Assembly (NCBI GenBank): GCA_951394405.1
Contig: OX596340.1
Coordinates: 3,224,001 to 3,288,000, forward strand
Source: Coprinellus micaceus
Taxonomy: Eukaryota > Basidiomycota > Agaricomycetes > Agaricales > Psathyrellaceae
Reading direction: 5' to 3'
DNA: 64,000 nucleotides
Positions 22,823 to 32,257 of the stretch are shown here, one piece after another. The notes beneath the pieces are model-generated. The model saw only the letters and a list, made by a program, of their open reading frames with translations, was not told where the DNA came from and did not search any database. Each line of letters starts with the position of its first letter. Within the stretch, counting starts at the first letter, position 1. Both the position numbers and the translations under genes were made by a program.

Positions 22823-25800
22823 TTACTGGTGTTGCTGCGAGTTCTCGTCGTCTGGCTGTTCTCGGTCGTGTGTGAATGCGTCGAGCTGTGCCTCAGAGAG
22901 ATCTGTGAGCGAGGTGACAGGTATTTGGCGAATGTTGCGAATGAGATAAGGTGCGAGTCGATAAGCGGAGAATCGAAGCTTGGAGACCGTTCCATCGAGC
23001 TCAGCGAGAACATACGATCCTCCCTTGGTCCTTCGAACGACTACCATGGGTCCTAGATAGCGGGGACGACTCTTGTATCCAATCGACGAGTCAATCTTCG
23101 AGTTCCGTACCAGTACGAGTGTCCCAGGTGCGAAGTCGAAATCTCTAATCGTTCCCTTGTACTTCTCTTCGAACTTGCGAGCTGAGGCGACCCTAGCGCG
23201 ATGGAGAGTCTTCTGAACGCGTTCTAAGTCGGCTGGACGTTTCTGGAGCATGCGGGCACGATAGGCAATAAGGTCCTCAGTGGAGATGCGCTCCTGGGGT
23301 GGAGAAGCGAGGAAGGTTCCCTCTGCGAGATCGAAGGGAAGCAGCGGTTCGACTCCATGGGCAAGGTAGTACGGAGAGTAACCCGTCGATTTCTGAACGG
23401 TTATCCGTTCCGCCCAGAACACCGAGGGTGCTATCATCGCCCAACGATTCTCATCTCCTCCTGCTGCCTTCACCAAGGCCTCCCGGACGTCGAAATGCCT
23501 TCTCTCGATGATCCCATTCGCTTGGGAGTTGTAGGGCGTGATACGGATGTGGTAGATCTTGTACTTCTTCGCCAAGACGTCGAGAGCTGCGATAAACGGC
23601 GGTCCATTGTCCGTGACGAGTTCTTCTACGACTCCCCATCGACATAGGATATCTTCGAAGATGAACGCGGCCAGTGCTGGCGCATTTTCAGCGCGAAGGA
23701 GTCGGAACTCGGGGTACGCGGAGAGGGAACAGCGAGCGTGGACGATGCCCTTGAAGCCGTTCGATTTTGACATCATCATGGTGTCGATGTGGACCTTCCT
23801 GAACAAGTTAAAGGGCATAGGGACGGTAATTGGGATGTGGAATCGTCTGGTGCTTCGTACTTGGCACTCGTGGCACGTCTCACTGTACCACCTGACGTCG
23901 TCGTGCAGGGAAGGCCACCAGAATCGGGCGAGAAGTCGAGCTCGCACTGAGAATATGCCCTTATGTCCGAGTTCGTCGTGCGCCTGCCGGATGATTGCGT
24001 ACCGCTTGGCCTCCTCAACGTACAGTTGATGTGATCCGTTCGTCTGCTTCCTCCACAATTTATCCCCCAAGATGAAAAACCGAAGCGCGTACTTGATGAA
24101 CCGCTTGAATGCCGTATCGGTTGCATCGCTTGGGCGCTTAAGGTCGCGAAGATAACTGCCCACACGACGTACTAGCTCGTCTTGGGCCTTCGCTTTGTCT
24201 GAGCGTGGAATAGACTGAGATTCGGACTGGGATAGACTGAGAATGAGTGCCGTGGACGTTACGTGAGGAGGGAATGGCGGTGAATGGTCCTCCGACACCA
24301 GGTAGCGAGGGATTCGGTTAGAATTCAAAAGCTCGACGCCGAACGCATTCGCCGCATCGATCCAGGCGTCGTAGTCGTCCTCAATAATGGGGTCGTCTGG
24401 AGAGCGTTCCCTGCGAGATAATCCGTCTGCCGCAGTGTGATCCTTCGCAGGTACGTGCCGGAGAGTGAAGTCGAAGAGGAGGATGCCTGCGATCCAACGG
24501 TTAATCGTTGCGTTAGGCTGAATGTCGGGATTGTTGATCATGCCCTTGATGTAACGGGCGTCTACTTCGACGACGAGGTTCTCCACACCGATAATGTAGA
24601 TACGGACGTCCTTGAGGGCGCGGAAGAGTCCGAAGAGCTCGATTTTCGACTGGGAATAGCGCCGTTCCACTTCGTTCCAAGTGATAGAGCCGTAGCGGGA
24701 TGGATAGCGTAGTCCGTCGTCACCCATCTGGGAGAGAATGTATCCTACTGCGATGTTCGACGAATCAACAGCCAGGATAACCTCGTTGGGGGACTTGTAG
24801 TCGATAGGGCGGATAGCGGGGCTTGTCTTGACGAGGATCTTGAGTTTTTCCATGGCCATGAGTTGCTCCGCACCGAAGGCAAATTCGACCCTTTTTCGAA
24901 CGAGACGAACGAGGGGCTCGGCGTGAGTGGCAAAGTCCTTGATGAACATTCTGAGAGTGCCAACGACGCCTAAGAATCCTCGAACTCCGGTGATATCCTT
25001 GGGAATAGGCCAATCGACGACTTTTTGCACTCGATCAGGCAAGGCTTTACGTCCCTCATAGCAGCATAGGTGTCCGACGATGACGGCTTCGGGAACGGCG
25101 ACTTGAGCTTTTGGACCAGAGAAGGTTCCTCCTGCAGCTGCTATTCTTCGAACAACACGGGTACATGCTTCCATGTGCTCCCAGAAGAATCTTCGAATCC
25201 CGGGGTTCTCTGGAATTGTCTCGTAGGACCCGTTATCGAGCTGGTACCGCGTTTCTGGCCATGCAACCGGAACATCGTCGACGAATGGTAGGGTGTACTT
25301 GGGGATCTCGTCTCGAAGGATGAAGGTAACATCGCCATGTTGGACTTGCTGTGAATTGGTATAGCCCATCGGAATCCTCGTGAGTCGGCACGTCCCCAGA
25401 GGCGTCTGAAAGGTGGTGAGGTCTCGAGAGTCAGGATGAAGCTTTCGCTGGTCGAATCCGACAAATAGATCAAAGACACTATAACAGGCTCGTCCGGCGA
25501 ACGATTCTGCATAAGGCTCGACGATCGGAGGGACTCCGGAATCCTTGATAGCGACTGCGTTGAGAGGCTGAAGGTCATGAACAATGCGAAGAGATTTTCC
25601 ATCTTTCTTGAGAACCCAGAACCAACGAGAGCGATACGAGGCATTTGACGGTTCAATGACACCCGATGCGATCTTGTCCTTGAGGATCTGGATGATCCTG
25701 TCGAATAGGCCTCGAGGTATGGGGATGTTCTTCTCGATCCAAGGGACATGATCGACGACGGGTATCATAACTGGTTCGAGCCAATCATCCGAAAACATGC

Positions 25801-26443
25801 CCTTCTCGGACTCGTCGAAGGCGAAGGCCATCTCGTTGACACGAAAGAACTCGTGGACGACCTTCTCCTCTTGGGGCCAAAGGAATCCGTCCGGGTTTAC
25901 GTTCATCGCCTCCTTGCGTTCTGCAGTATAGCGTTCACCCGGTATGAATTCAGGTGGGTTAGGCGATAATGGTGGGCCTGCTAGGGGATCTATTCCCTCT
26001 GGTACTTTGCGTACGATGCGATACTGTGGTGGTAGACTCGCTGCTACTGGCTTGATGCGACTCGCTACTTTCTTGTACTTGAATGACTCGAACTCGACTA
26101 CTGGGATGCTTCCATCGGCGGCTTCTTCTAGGGAGACTTCGGTGATTGAGACTGCTTGTGTGTGAAGGTAATTGGAAAAACGGGTATTATTTTGAATAGA
26201 GTGTAAAAGAGACAAGGAGGGTGGGGAGTCTGAGATGAGAGAGAGAATAGACGGGGTATCTGTTGGGGTATCTGCGGCTGAGGTGGTCGGTGGGGACCTG
26301 TCTCCTCGGCCGATTTCCGAATCATCAACGAGGCCTAAAAACCCACAGCGTGCAAGTTGACGCTGGGCTTGTTGCGAACACGAGCCTTGGTGGGGACGGT
26401 AATGACTGTGCCGTTGTTGGGGTTGGTAAGGGTGACATGGCAT
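22823..26443 (-). CDS. pol: Gypsy pol polyprotein: reverse transcriptase, RNase H, integrase
   Basis: This is an open frame of 1206 codons, in the -1 frame relative to gag and overlapping its end. Reverse transcriptase occupies roughly residues 180-480, with KDGKSLRIVHDLQPLN and the catalytic box LPFVDD (about residue 385). RNase H follows with LAVDSSN, QSKIELFGLF and VEVDARY supplying acidic residues, then a tether DHTAADGLSRR. Integrase has an H2C2 finger (HDELGH ... CHECQ, about 820-860) and the D,D,E triad in VHIDTMM, VTDNGPPF and IIERRHF. The C-terminus carries a GPY/F-like module (SRPRYLGPMVVVRR). No chromodomain is seen. In the element, residues upstream of the slip site at 26338 would not be made; the frame is simply open there. 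The fused product is expected from -1 frameshifting on gag mRNA. Confidence 0.93.
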   Translation of the reverse strand: MPCHPYQPQQRHSHYRPHQGSCSQQAQRQLARCGFLGLVDDSEIGRGDRSPPTTSAADTPTDTPSILSLISDSPPSLSLLHSIQNNTRFSNYLHTQAVSITEVSLEEAADGSIPVVEFESFKYKKVASRIKPVAASLPPQYRIVRKVPEGIDPLAGPPLSPNPPEFIPGERYTAERKEAMNVNPDGFLWPQEEKVVHEFFRVNEMAFAFDESEKGMFSDDWLEPVMIPVVDHVPWIEKNIPIPRGLFDRIIQILKDKIASGVIEPSNASYRSRWFWVLKKDGKSLRIVHDLQPLNAVAIKDSGVPPIVEPYAESFAGRACYSVFDLFVGFDQRKLHPDSRDLTTFQTPLGTCRLTRIPMGYTNSQQVQHGDVTFILRDEIPKYTLPFVDDVPVAWPETRYQLDNGSYETIPENPGIRRFFWEHMEACTRVVRRIAAAGGTFSGPKAQVAVPEAVIVGHLCCYEGRKALPDRVQKVVDWPIPKDITGVRGFLGVVGTLRMFIKDFATHAEPLVRLVRKRVEFAFGAEQLMAMEKLKILVKTSPAIRPIDYKSPNEVILAVDSSNIAVGYILSQMGDDGLRYPSRYGSITWNEVERRYSQSKIELFGLFRALKDVRIYIIGVENLVVEVDARYIKGMINNPDIQPNATINRWIAGILLFDFTLRHVPAKDHTAADGLSRRERSPDDPIIEDDYDAWIDAANAFGVELLNSNRIPRYLVSEDHSPPFPPHVTSTALILSLSQSESQSIPRSDKAKAQDELVRRVGSYLRDLKRPSDATDTAFKRFIKYALRFFILGDKLWRKQTNGSHQLYVEEAKRYAIIRQAHDELGHKGIFSVRARLLARFWWPSLHDDVRWYSETCHECQVRSTRRFHIPITVPMPFNLFRKVHIDTMMMSKSNGFKGIVHARCSLSAYPEFRLLRAENAPALAAFIFEDILCRWGVVEELVTDNGPPFIAALDVLAKKYKIYHIRITPYNSQANGIIERRHFDVREALVKAAGGDENRWAMIAPSVFWAERITVQKSTGYSPYYLAHGVEPLLPFDLAEGTFLASPPQERISTEDLIAYRARMLQKRPADLERVQKTLHRARVASARKFEEKYKGTIRDFDFAPGTLVLVRNSKIDSSIGYKSRPRYLGPMVVVRRTKGGSYVLAELDGTVSKLRFSAYRLAPYLIRNIRQIPVTSLTDLSEAQLDAFTHDREQPDDENSQQHQ

Positions 26444-28695
26444 TCACCGTTCGAGAAATGCTTGAGGAGGGCTTCGGTGAGCGTGTGGAAGGGTCGCCCG
26501 AAGAGTACATCGTACGCGACATTATCCATGACTTGAACCTGCAAGTAGAAATCCTGGGTACCGATCTGAACCTTAAGGTTGACGAGCATGCCCATAGAAT
26601 TCGTCTGGCCGCGGTTCGCCGATTCCATAGTCATGATCTTATCGGAGTGGATGGGCCTGACGAGTTTCTCCCAGACCTGGCGGCTCATGCTGACGATTTG
26701 CGAGCCGTCGTCGAGAATAGCTTCGATAGAGAGTTTCCCATCGAGAACGACGTCAATTGTGCGAATGGTTTCGGTCTCTCGAGCGACTATGAGGCCTTTG
26801 TCGGTCCTTGGAAGCGAAGCGTTGAGGAACGATTCGACGAGGTTGGTGGAGACCGGTTTAGCACCCATACGCGAGTCCCGAGATTCGATGGGTGTGGTAG
26901 GTACTCGTTTACCCGTGATCTTCTCCCTAACGACTTTCCGAACCTCAGGAGCGACGGAGAGGAGCTCTCGAGTTGACATGGTGATACTGGAATCGAGGGA
27001 ACGCTCAACAAGGTCGTCTAGAATCTTCGCGTCTTCAATCGGCGTAATGTAGCGATACTGAGCAGGTGGAGCGATGTTCTGGGACTTTGCGAATGTTTCT
27101 GGCGTTACAACGGGTGCGAAGCTCTGAGGATTCGAAGAGGTGGTCTTGGGGGGTGTACCATTGGAGGTGCTCGCCGTGTTCGAAGTCGCACTGGTCCTGG
27201 CCTTGATCTCGTCCTTCTTAGGCTCGTTCTTCTCTTGTCGGGTTGTTGAGCGTAGGGTTCTCTTCGTGCGTGCGGCCTCAAGCTTCCTCTGACCCTCTTG
27301 TACCATCATCTCAAGTAAAGGGATATCGTCGACGTCATGGGCGTTCGCGTAGATTTCGTAGGCGGTTGTGCTGTCTTCTTCCTCGGGGATCTCCTCCAAA
27401 AGTGAGCACGCAATCGGCAGGGGTGTTTCCTCTAGAACTGTGGCCTCGGAGACGCTCTCAACACAGCTCCGGACCTCAACAACATCGTAGAAGTTCGTTT
27501 GGATGACGGGAGCCGCTGGAGTGGGCTGAGATCGATGCCAATTCTCGATCCTCTCGAGCATGTTCCTTCCTTGAGCACTGCGCGGAGTGACCACAGTGCC
27601 ATCCGGGTAACATACCCAGCCATCCGCATCATACATGCATCGACCCTGGGACATGGCCTCTTGGAGCCTCACACATTCACGGGCGAAGTGGTTAGGCTCG
27701 GAGCATGCCATACATCCGTCGTTCCTCATGAGACCCTGAGGACGATATCCACCGTTCCGGGGCTGGTTGAACGTGCGTGGACCTCTAGGCGAGTTTGGGT
27801 TCCCACTCCCAATCGGATTAGCGTTCAAATTTGCATTCGAGTTCGAGTTCGCATTGACTGTAGCCGAGAATGTCTCCATAATCGTGGTCAGAGAGCTTAC
27901 TGCTTGAACTAGGGCAGCGGTGGAGTCTGGGGCCGAGGAGATGTTAGGGATGTGAGGTCTGTCGTAGACCTGCTTGGTTGTGATGTTTGTCGACTCTGGA
28001 GGGTCGTCTCTTCTGGAGGAACGTGCACGGGGTTCAAAATCGTCGAAATCATCGTCCAGATCGTCGCTATAGGCGCTGAGTACAAAGCAAGTGACCCTGA
28101 ATGTGGCTGTGAGCGAAAGAGGGTCGTCTGGGTGTCTTGTAGGATATTCAGCCCGAATCTGAGCCTTGACTCGTCGACGGAGCGGAGCGGGGAGGCCTTT
28201 GAGGAAGCTCTTGTACTTCTGTTCATCAGATAAGCGCCCTTTCGTTGATAAGAATTCGGCAATGACGTAGAAGCGCTGCCAATACTCGTTCAGTTGCTCC
28301 CGAGTTCGCATAGTCTTGTCTTGGAACTTGAAGATGAGGTCCTCGAGGTCGGCCTTCGTATAGCGACGATCTTCCCCAGCGCCAGGTGTGTTATCGATAA
28401 GCACTTTGCGATACTCGCTCCAGTTTGCCCTAACCCTACGATCCGTGGACAAGAGTTTCCACATTGAGCGAACGTCCGAGTTGGGCGCGTAGCGGATAAG
28501 GCTGATGACCTTCTTCTCCTCCGTGTCCAGAATGCCGAGTTCGTCGCAGAGGTCGGAGTATTCATCAAGAAACTCCTCGAGGGAGCGAGGTGATCCGTCC
28601 CAGCGTGGGGCACAACGCTCGTACTTGGTCGGAAGTGTGGCTTGCGCCTCAGGAGACTGAGAGCGACCTCCGAATCCACCCCATCCGTCCGGCAT
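26335..28695 (-). CDS. gag: Gypsy gag with zinc knuckle and aspartic protease
   Basis: The frame has 786 codons from ATG 28695 (MPDGWGGFGGRSQSP) to TAG at 26337-26335. A helical capsid-like region covers residues about 25-190 (SLEEFLDEYSDLCDEL ... LNEYWQRFYVIAEFL). An Asn/Ser-rich linker follows, then a CCHC knuckle (CMACSEPNHFAREC, about residue 327). A protease-like domain follows with LDDGSQIVSMS (about residue 664), DDGS standing for the usual D[ST]G[AS]. The frame stays open upstream of 28695 for another 243 codons, back to a TGA at 29427-29425 inside the 5' LTR, without an ATG that I could see. This extension reads as Ser/Pro-rich coding-like sequence, so the true start may be spliced or non-AUG. 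The last codons GGT TTT TAG form the frameshift site into pol. Confidence 0.9.
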   Translation of the reverse strand: MPDGWGGFGGRSQSPEAQATLPTKYERCAPRWDGSPRSLEEFLDEYSDLCDELGILDTEEKKVISLIRYAPNSDVRSMWKLLSTDRRVRANWSEYRKVLIDNTPGAGEDRRYTKADLEDLIFKFQDKTMRTREQLNEYWQRFYVIAEFLSTKGRLSDEQKYKSFLKGLPAPLRRRVKAQIRAEYPTRHPDDPLSLTATFRVTCFVLSAYSDDLDDDFDDFEPRARSSRRDDPPESTNITTKQVYDRPHIPNISSAPDSTAALVQAVSSLTTIMETFSATVNANSNSNANLNANPIGSGNPNSPRGPRTFNQPRNGGYRPQGLMRNDGCMACSEPNHFARECVRLQEAMSQGRCMYDADGWVCYPDGTVVTPRSAQGRNMLERIENWHRSQPTPAAPVIQTNFYDVVEVRSCVESVSEATVLEETPLPIACSLLEEIPEEEDSTTAYEIYANAHDVDDIPLLEMMVQEGQRKLEAARTKRTLRSTTRQEKNEPKKDEIKARTSATSNTASTSNGTPPKTTSSNPQSFAPVVTPETFAKSQNIAPPAQYRYITPIEDAKILDDLVERSLDSSITMSTRELLSVAPEVRKVVREKITGKRVPTTPIESRDSRMGAKPVSTNLVESFLNASLPRTDKGLIVARETETIRTIDVVLDGKLSIEAILDDGSQIVSMSRQVWEKLVRPIHSDKIMTMESANRGQTNSMGMLVNLKVQIGTQDFYLQVQVMDNVAYDVLFGRPFHTLTEALLKHFSNGECHVTLTNPNNGTVITVPTKARVRNKPSVNLHAVGF
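26338..26344 (-). promoter_or_regulatory. Programmed -1 ribosomal frameshift site G GGT TTT
   Basis: On the minus strand the gag frame ends GTG GGT TTT TAG. The heptamer G GGT TTT fits the X XXY YYZ slippery rule and sits directly before the stop. Slipping back one base gives GGG TTT TTA GGC, which is the pol frame (GFLGLVDDSEIG). The downstream sequence can pair CCTCG with CGAGG about 20 nt later, a candidate stimulator. gag and pol are in the -1 relation (start offset 2252 nt). Confidence 0.8.
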
Positions 28696-29262
28696 TTCGT
28701 ATTCTTGCTCGGGCTTGGCTACTTGACTAGGTGACCAACTGAAGGTGGCGCCCTGTTGAGGGTGAGAAGGTGGCGGTTGAAGTGGAGTCCTTGGTGGAGA
28801 GTGGGTGTTTTCGAAGGTCTCAAAGGCTTCTTGACTCCAGGGGTCGGCGTACCCTTGCCACTTCGCTGGTCCGAGGAGAGGGGTGCGAAACGAGGTGTCG
28901 ACTGAGGAGGAGACTTCTGAGTCGGAGAGGTCAAATCGTACTTGTCGAGACCCGTCTGGCCAACGTTGATGACGGTGAGGTGCCCCTGGGGCGTTTTGCA
29001 GATGACCACGGTGTGGGAGAGGGGTATGAGGCTCTTGCTGATAGCCTTGCTGAGTGGCCAGGGTGAGAATGCTGCTAGCTTCGTCCTCGACGTCCTCTAC
29101 ACTCGGTGGAGAGAGCTGCGACGCGCTGGATGATGACGAGTGCGGCTCAGCGAATGGACTGCCGAAGCCTTGTGGGTCTACTGAGACCGGAGAGTTGTTT
29201 GCGAGGAAGAACTCCTCTTGTAGGGAGCGGTCGGCGTAGCGGATGGGAGAGCTTGGAATCCC

Positions 29263-29278
29263 CTCGCGGTGGGCTCCA
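29263..29278 (-). promoter_or_regulatory. Candidate primer binding site
   Basis: Two bases inside the 5' LTR the minus strand reads TGGAGCCCACCGCGAG. It starts with TGG, as expected for pairing with a tRNA 3' CCA end. The primer tRNA was not identified. Confidence 0.55.
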
Positions 29279-29280
29279 GA

Positions 29281-29813
29281 TGTAGAGACGCGGTGGAATG
29301 CGCTCAGTAGTTCGTTGACGGGGATTCGAGGCCCTCTCCGAACCGGCGTACGTTGGGAGAAGTCGAAGGGGAAAGACGTTGTATTGGGTATGGTAAATAG
29401 GGAGGGACAGAATAGAGTAGAAGTTCAGGAACAAGTGGGAGAGTGAGGGAACGAAGAGAACTGGGGGAAGCAACAGGGGAGAGGGAGGAAAACTGACTAC
29501 CGAGTCCAAGAGAATATGCGGGTATATGTGTATACACGGATGCGCACTCGCAAGGGGGATCAATCCACTAGCGTGAGTCGCGCGCCGCGTCGGGCCAAGA
29601 GACGGACCTCGAAAGGACCCTGTCCGCTCACCATTGACTGACAGATTCGCGATGCACGAGGATCGGAGCTGTCTATCGTCGGAGTGGGGTGTCCAGCCGT
29701 CCTCGCATCGTGCCCGCCAAGTGCGAGACATCGCACCGCTGCTCTTCTCCTTCCTAATCGGGAAACGGTCGATGGTAGGTGACTTCGTGCTCAGGCGCGA
29801 AGGCATCTCCACA
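29281..29813 (-). repeat. 5' LTR (533 bp)
   Basis: Direct repeat of 21138-21670 with the same length and the same terminal bases TGTAGAGA and TCTCCACA. I found no differing base when comparing line by line. Confidence 0.93.
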
Positions 29814-29817
29814 CCGT
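29814..29817. repeat. Right target-site duplication CCGT
   Basis: Matches CCGT at 21134-21137 on the other side of the element. Confidence 0.75.
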
Positions 29818-30567
29818 AATGACATTGCAAAGCTACACCATTACCACTAGAGGAACTCACCCATATCTCGGACATCGACCAGTCGTTTCGCACGGGCGAC
29901 GGCTTGTTCCAGGTGATGTCCAACGTTGTGATTCGAGGAAAGGGAAAGCGTGAGTCCGTAGCCTCTAGCCTTGAACACTAGGCTAATGCGCATCCTGGTC
30001 CCAGGTTTGGAACAAATCTCTGATACTTCGAGCAAAGAGAAAGATAGGCTTGTTAAGACGCTCTCTGAGGGTGTCCCCAAGGCCGTTTTCTGGGCAACAT
30101 TTGCTCAGTGCATTCACTGCAAGGCCGTAATTCTTCGACATGGCATTCAAGCCTACCACGTATGCCACCCTGCAGAGCACAACCACAAGCATTTTAGACC
30201 CTACCACCCGCCCAGGCGCAACCGAGGGACTTCAATGGCAGTCAGGGTCAGGCTGGAGAGAAGCATCGGGGACTCCCCTGAAATTGGAGAGACAAGATCT
30301 CTACGCTCGAGTCCAGCCCCAACGGAGATCATCCCAGATTCGGAGCAGGAATATTCGGAACAGAGAAATTCGGAGCAGGGAGATTCGGAGCAGGGAGATT
30401 CAGGGCCGGCTGAGGATGCACTCCCAGAGGATGCCCAGAACGTGGATGGCGATGATACAGAAGACGATGCCATCGGAAGCGATGAAGACTGGTCTGTTGT
30501 CCCCCAGGCCCTAAGTGACAACGAGGAACTGCCGTCTTTGATGTCGATTTTACGTGGCGAAGCATAG
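29818..30567 (+). pseudogene. 3' part of the host gene split by the retrotransposon
   Basis: The exon continues in phase from 21137 across one CCGT copy (V, then MTLQSYTITTRGTHPYLGHR). Two splice models reach the last exon. Donor GTGATG 29913 with acceptor CTCTAG ending 29968 gives a 56-bp intron. Donor GTGAGT 29950 with acceptor CACTAG ending 29981 gives only 32 bp. The first is the more likely size. The last exon runs to the stop at 30567. It has a possible metal site (CIHCKAVILRHGIQAYHVCH), a basic stretch, and an acidic C-terminal tail containing a SEQGD-type repeat. Function unknown. Separated from its start by 8.7 kb, it is probably not expressed as the native protein. Confidence 0.65.
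30337..30403 (+). repeat. Coding 15-bp tandem repeat, about 4.5 copies
   Basis: Units of GATTCGGAGCAGGGA and variants (30337, 30352, 30367, 30382, 30397) encode SEQ-containing pentapeptides in the acidic tail of the split host gene. Confidence 0.85.
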
Positions 30568-32184
30568 GCCAGCGTCATTGTAGGGTAGGTTGGCATCCAC
30601 TGCTCCGACATATTGCCACTATTTGGCTCACTCTCCAGGACTTTCTGGTTTCCTTCTTATTTATTTGGACTTCACATCGTTATTGGACCTTGTGTAGGAT
30701 ACTCATATTTATTCTTGTCTCTGTATCAGGCTTGACTATCTATTGATTGGCATCACCGAACTTGAAGGGGGCTGTGATTTCGAGCAGTCAGACTTGCGAC
30801 CTTGTGGGTGAAGGCTTATTCCAAGCCTCCACACACATCAATATATGCATCTCTCACAGTCTCAACTGAGGCCCAAACTCACCGAGGATAACTCGGGGAA
30901 CAACAGACGCCCAGAAAGGCATTCGGGGTAATTACATAATCATTCCTATATAAACTCCCCACACCTCAACCGCAGCACCCCTTGCGAGTTTCCCCAGCTT
31001 TCCCCTTCCACCCTTCCCGAGCACGCCAATTTTACCGACGAGATCTTGTGGGAGGATGCCCTTGCGAGGATTTCTGTGGCTGTGGGGCGAACTTCACCCC
31101 AGCCACACTGGACTGAACCTTCCAGGCGGCTGGTCTTGCGGGTTTCAGATACTGTACGCTCCGTCTCCGCCACCCGACATCGACAGCAGTCTTATGACCA
31201 CACAGGAGGTCGTCAGCGAGATGGACTTATACAATTGTGAACCCTCGCCCTGTTGTCCTCCATGAAGGTTCGTCGCCAATAGTTTCCCGGCTCTAATTTT
31301 CTCTTACTCCATGTCTGTTCTATGGGAAAGTTAGGTCATCAGGTCAGGACAGCCCCATCGTTGCTCAGACTGCTCCCAGGAACAGAGGCTTTTGTCACAC
31401 CCACCAACCACCATCGGGATGATGCATCTTCGGGAACTTGGAGTGCGTAGATTTGCTCTGTACTATATTCACAACTCTCACCCCCTACATCGAGGTTTTG
31501 CCCCATTCCCCCCACCCTCATCCATTCGCTGAGTTGGATGTCTAGCCTCTCAGCTTGGTTCCGATGATGTGGACAACCATGCCAGGCCACCTCAACTTCG
31601 CCACCGTTATCATCGAGCTTGTTGGTCTACTCACAATGTTGTCTCCGAGGACTTCCAGAGCAGGTGCTAATTGCATCTGCAAGGACATTGTCAGGGAGAC
31701 TCTCGACCTCAGTGCCCATGAGGATGACGTCAATTTTACCCGGCCCCGCAAACCCTCGGCAAGGCAATCAAGCCAGTTATCATTGAGGACCACCCCAAAA
31801 TCGACGAGCTCCTCTGCTCCTCCCGCCGAGCAGGATGCTCTCAAAGGTACCTCCATCTCTCGCCTGTTCTGCCTGACTAATACCGATTGCGATTCCAGGC
31901 TCACCTTCAACCCTATACCCAAGACGACCGCTTCATCTTCCCCATTTCGGCTGGTTCCTCGAATCCAATTTCATCATAGTCCTGACTCTGGTCCCAGGCG
32001 TACCGTCGTTCCAATAGCTGCAGTGCACATTCGATGGAACGGGCGACGGTGAGCTGAACGGCAGGTGGTGGGCAATGATGGAATCAGATTACATCTATAG
32101 TCAAAGTACATCTTAATATGAAGTCCTTTTCTATCCCCTCACCCCGCAAGTATCTCCTAGAGGATCAAGTTATTGTTAAAGTAT
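30568..32184. other. Intergenic with weak plus-strand ORFs
   Basis: ORFs at 31046-31265 and 31555-32052 are Ser/Pro-rich with frame changes and no recognised domain. They may be remnants of a decayed gene. I could not build a model. Confidence 0.35.
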
Positions 32185-32257
32185 TGGAGTGACCAGGAAT
32201 AGAACCTGGGACCATCCGTTGACTAGACTGGACGCTCTACCACTGAGCTACCACCCT
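32185..32257 (-). tRNA. tRNA-Thr(AGU)-like sequence, probably a pseudogene
   Basis: The minus strand gives a 73-nt unit. It has an A-box-like TAGCTCAGTGG, a D arm GCTC/GAGC, a T arm CCAGG/CCTGG with loop TTCTATT (B box GGTTCTATTCC, one base off GGTTCGANTCC), an acceptor stem AGGGTGG/TCACTCC with one A-C mismatch and two G-U pairs, and discriminator A. The anticodon stem pairs in only three of five positions. With T33 in place, the anticodon reads AGT. No TTTT terminator follows closely. The mismatches suggest a tRNA pseudogene or a tRNA-derived SINE head. Confidence 0.5.

Larger units (their letters stand above)
21138..29813 (-). mobile_element. Complete Ty3/Gypsy LTR retrotransposon (8676 bp)
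   Basis: Two 533-bp direct repeats bound the element. They begin TGTAGAGA and end TCTCCACA, a nearly perfect short terminal inversion, and they read identical base for base by eye. The flanks carry the 4-bp duplication CCGT. On the minus strand the order is 5' LTR, primer-binding-site candidate, gag with zinc knuckle and protease, pol with RT, RNase H and integrase, then about 1.1 kb with a plus-strand ORF, then the 3' LTR. RT-RNaseH before integrase places it in Ty3/Gypsy. The integrase ends in a GPY/F-like module without a chromodomain. Identical LTRs and open gag and pol frames point to a recent insertion that may still be competent. Confidence 0.93.
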
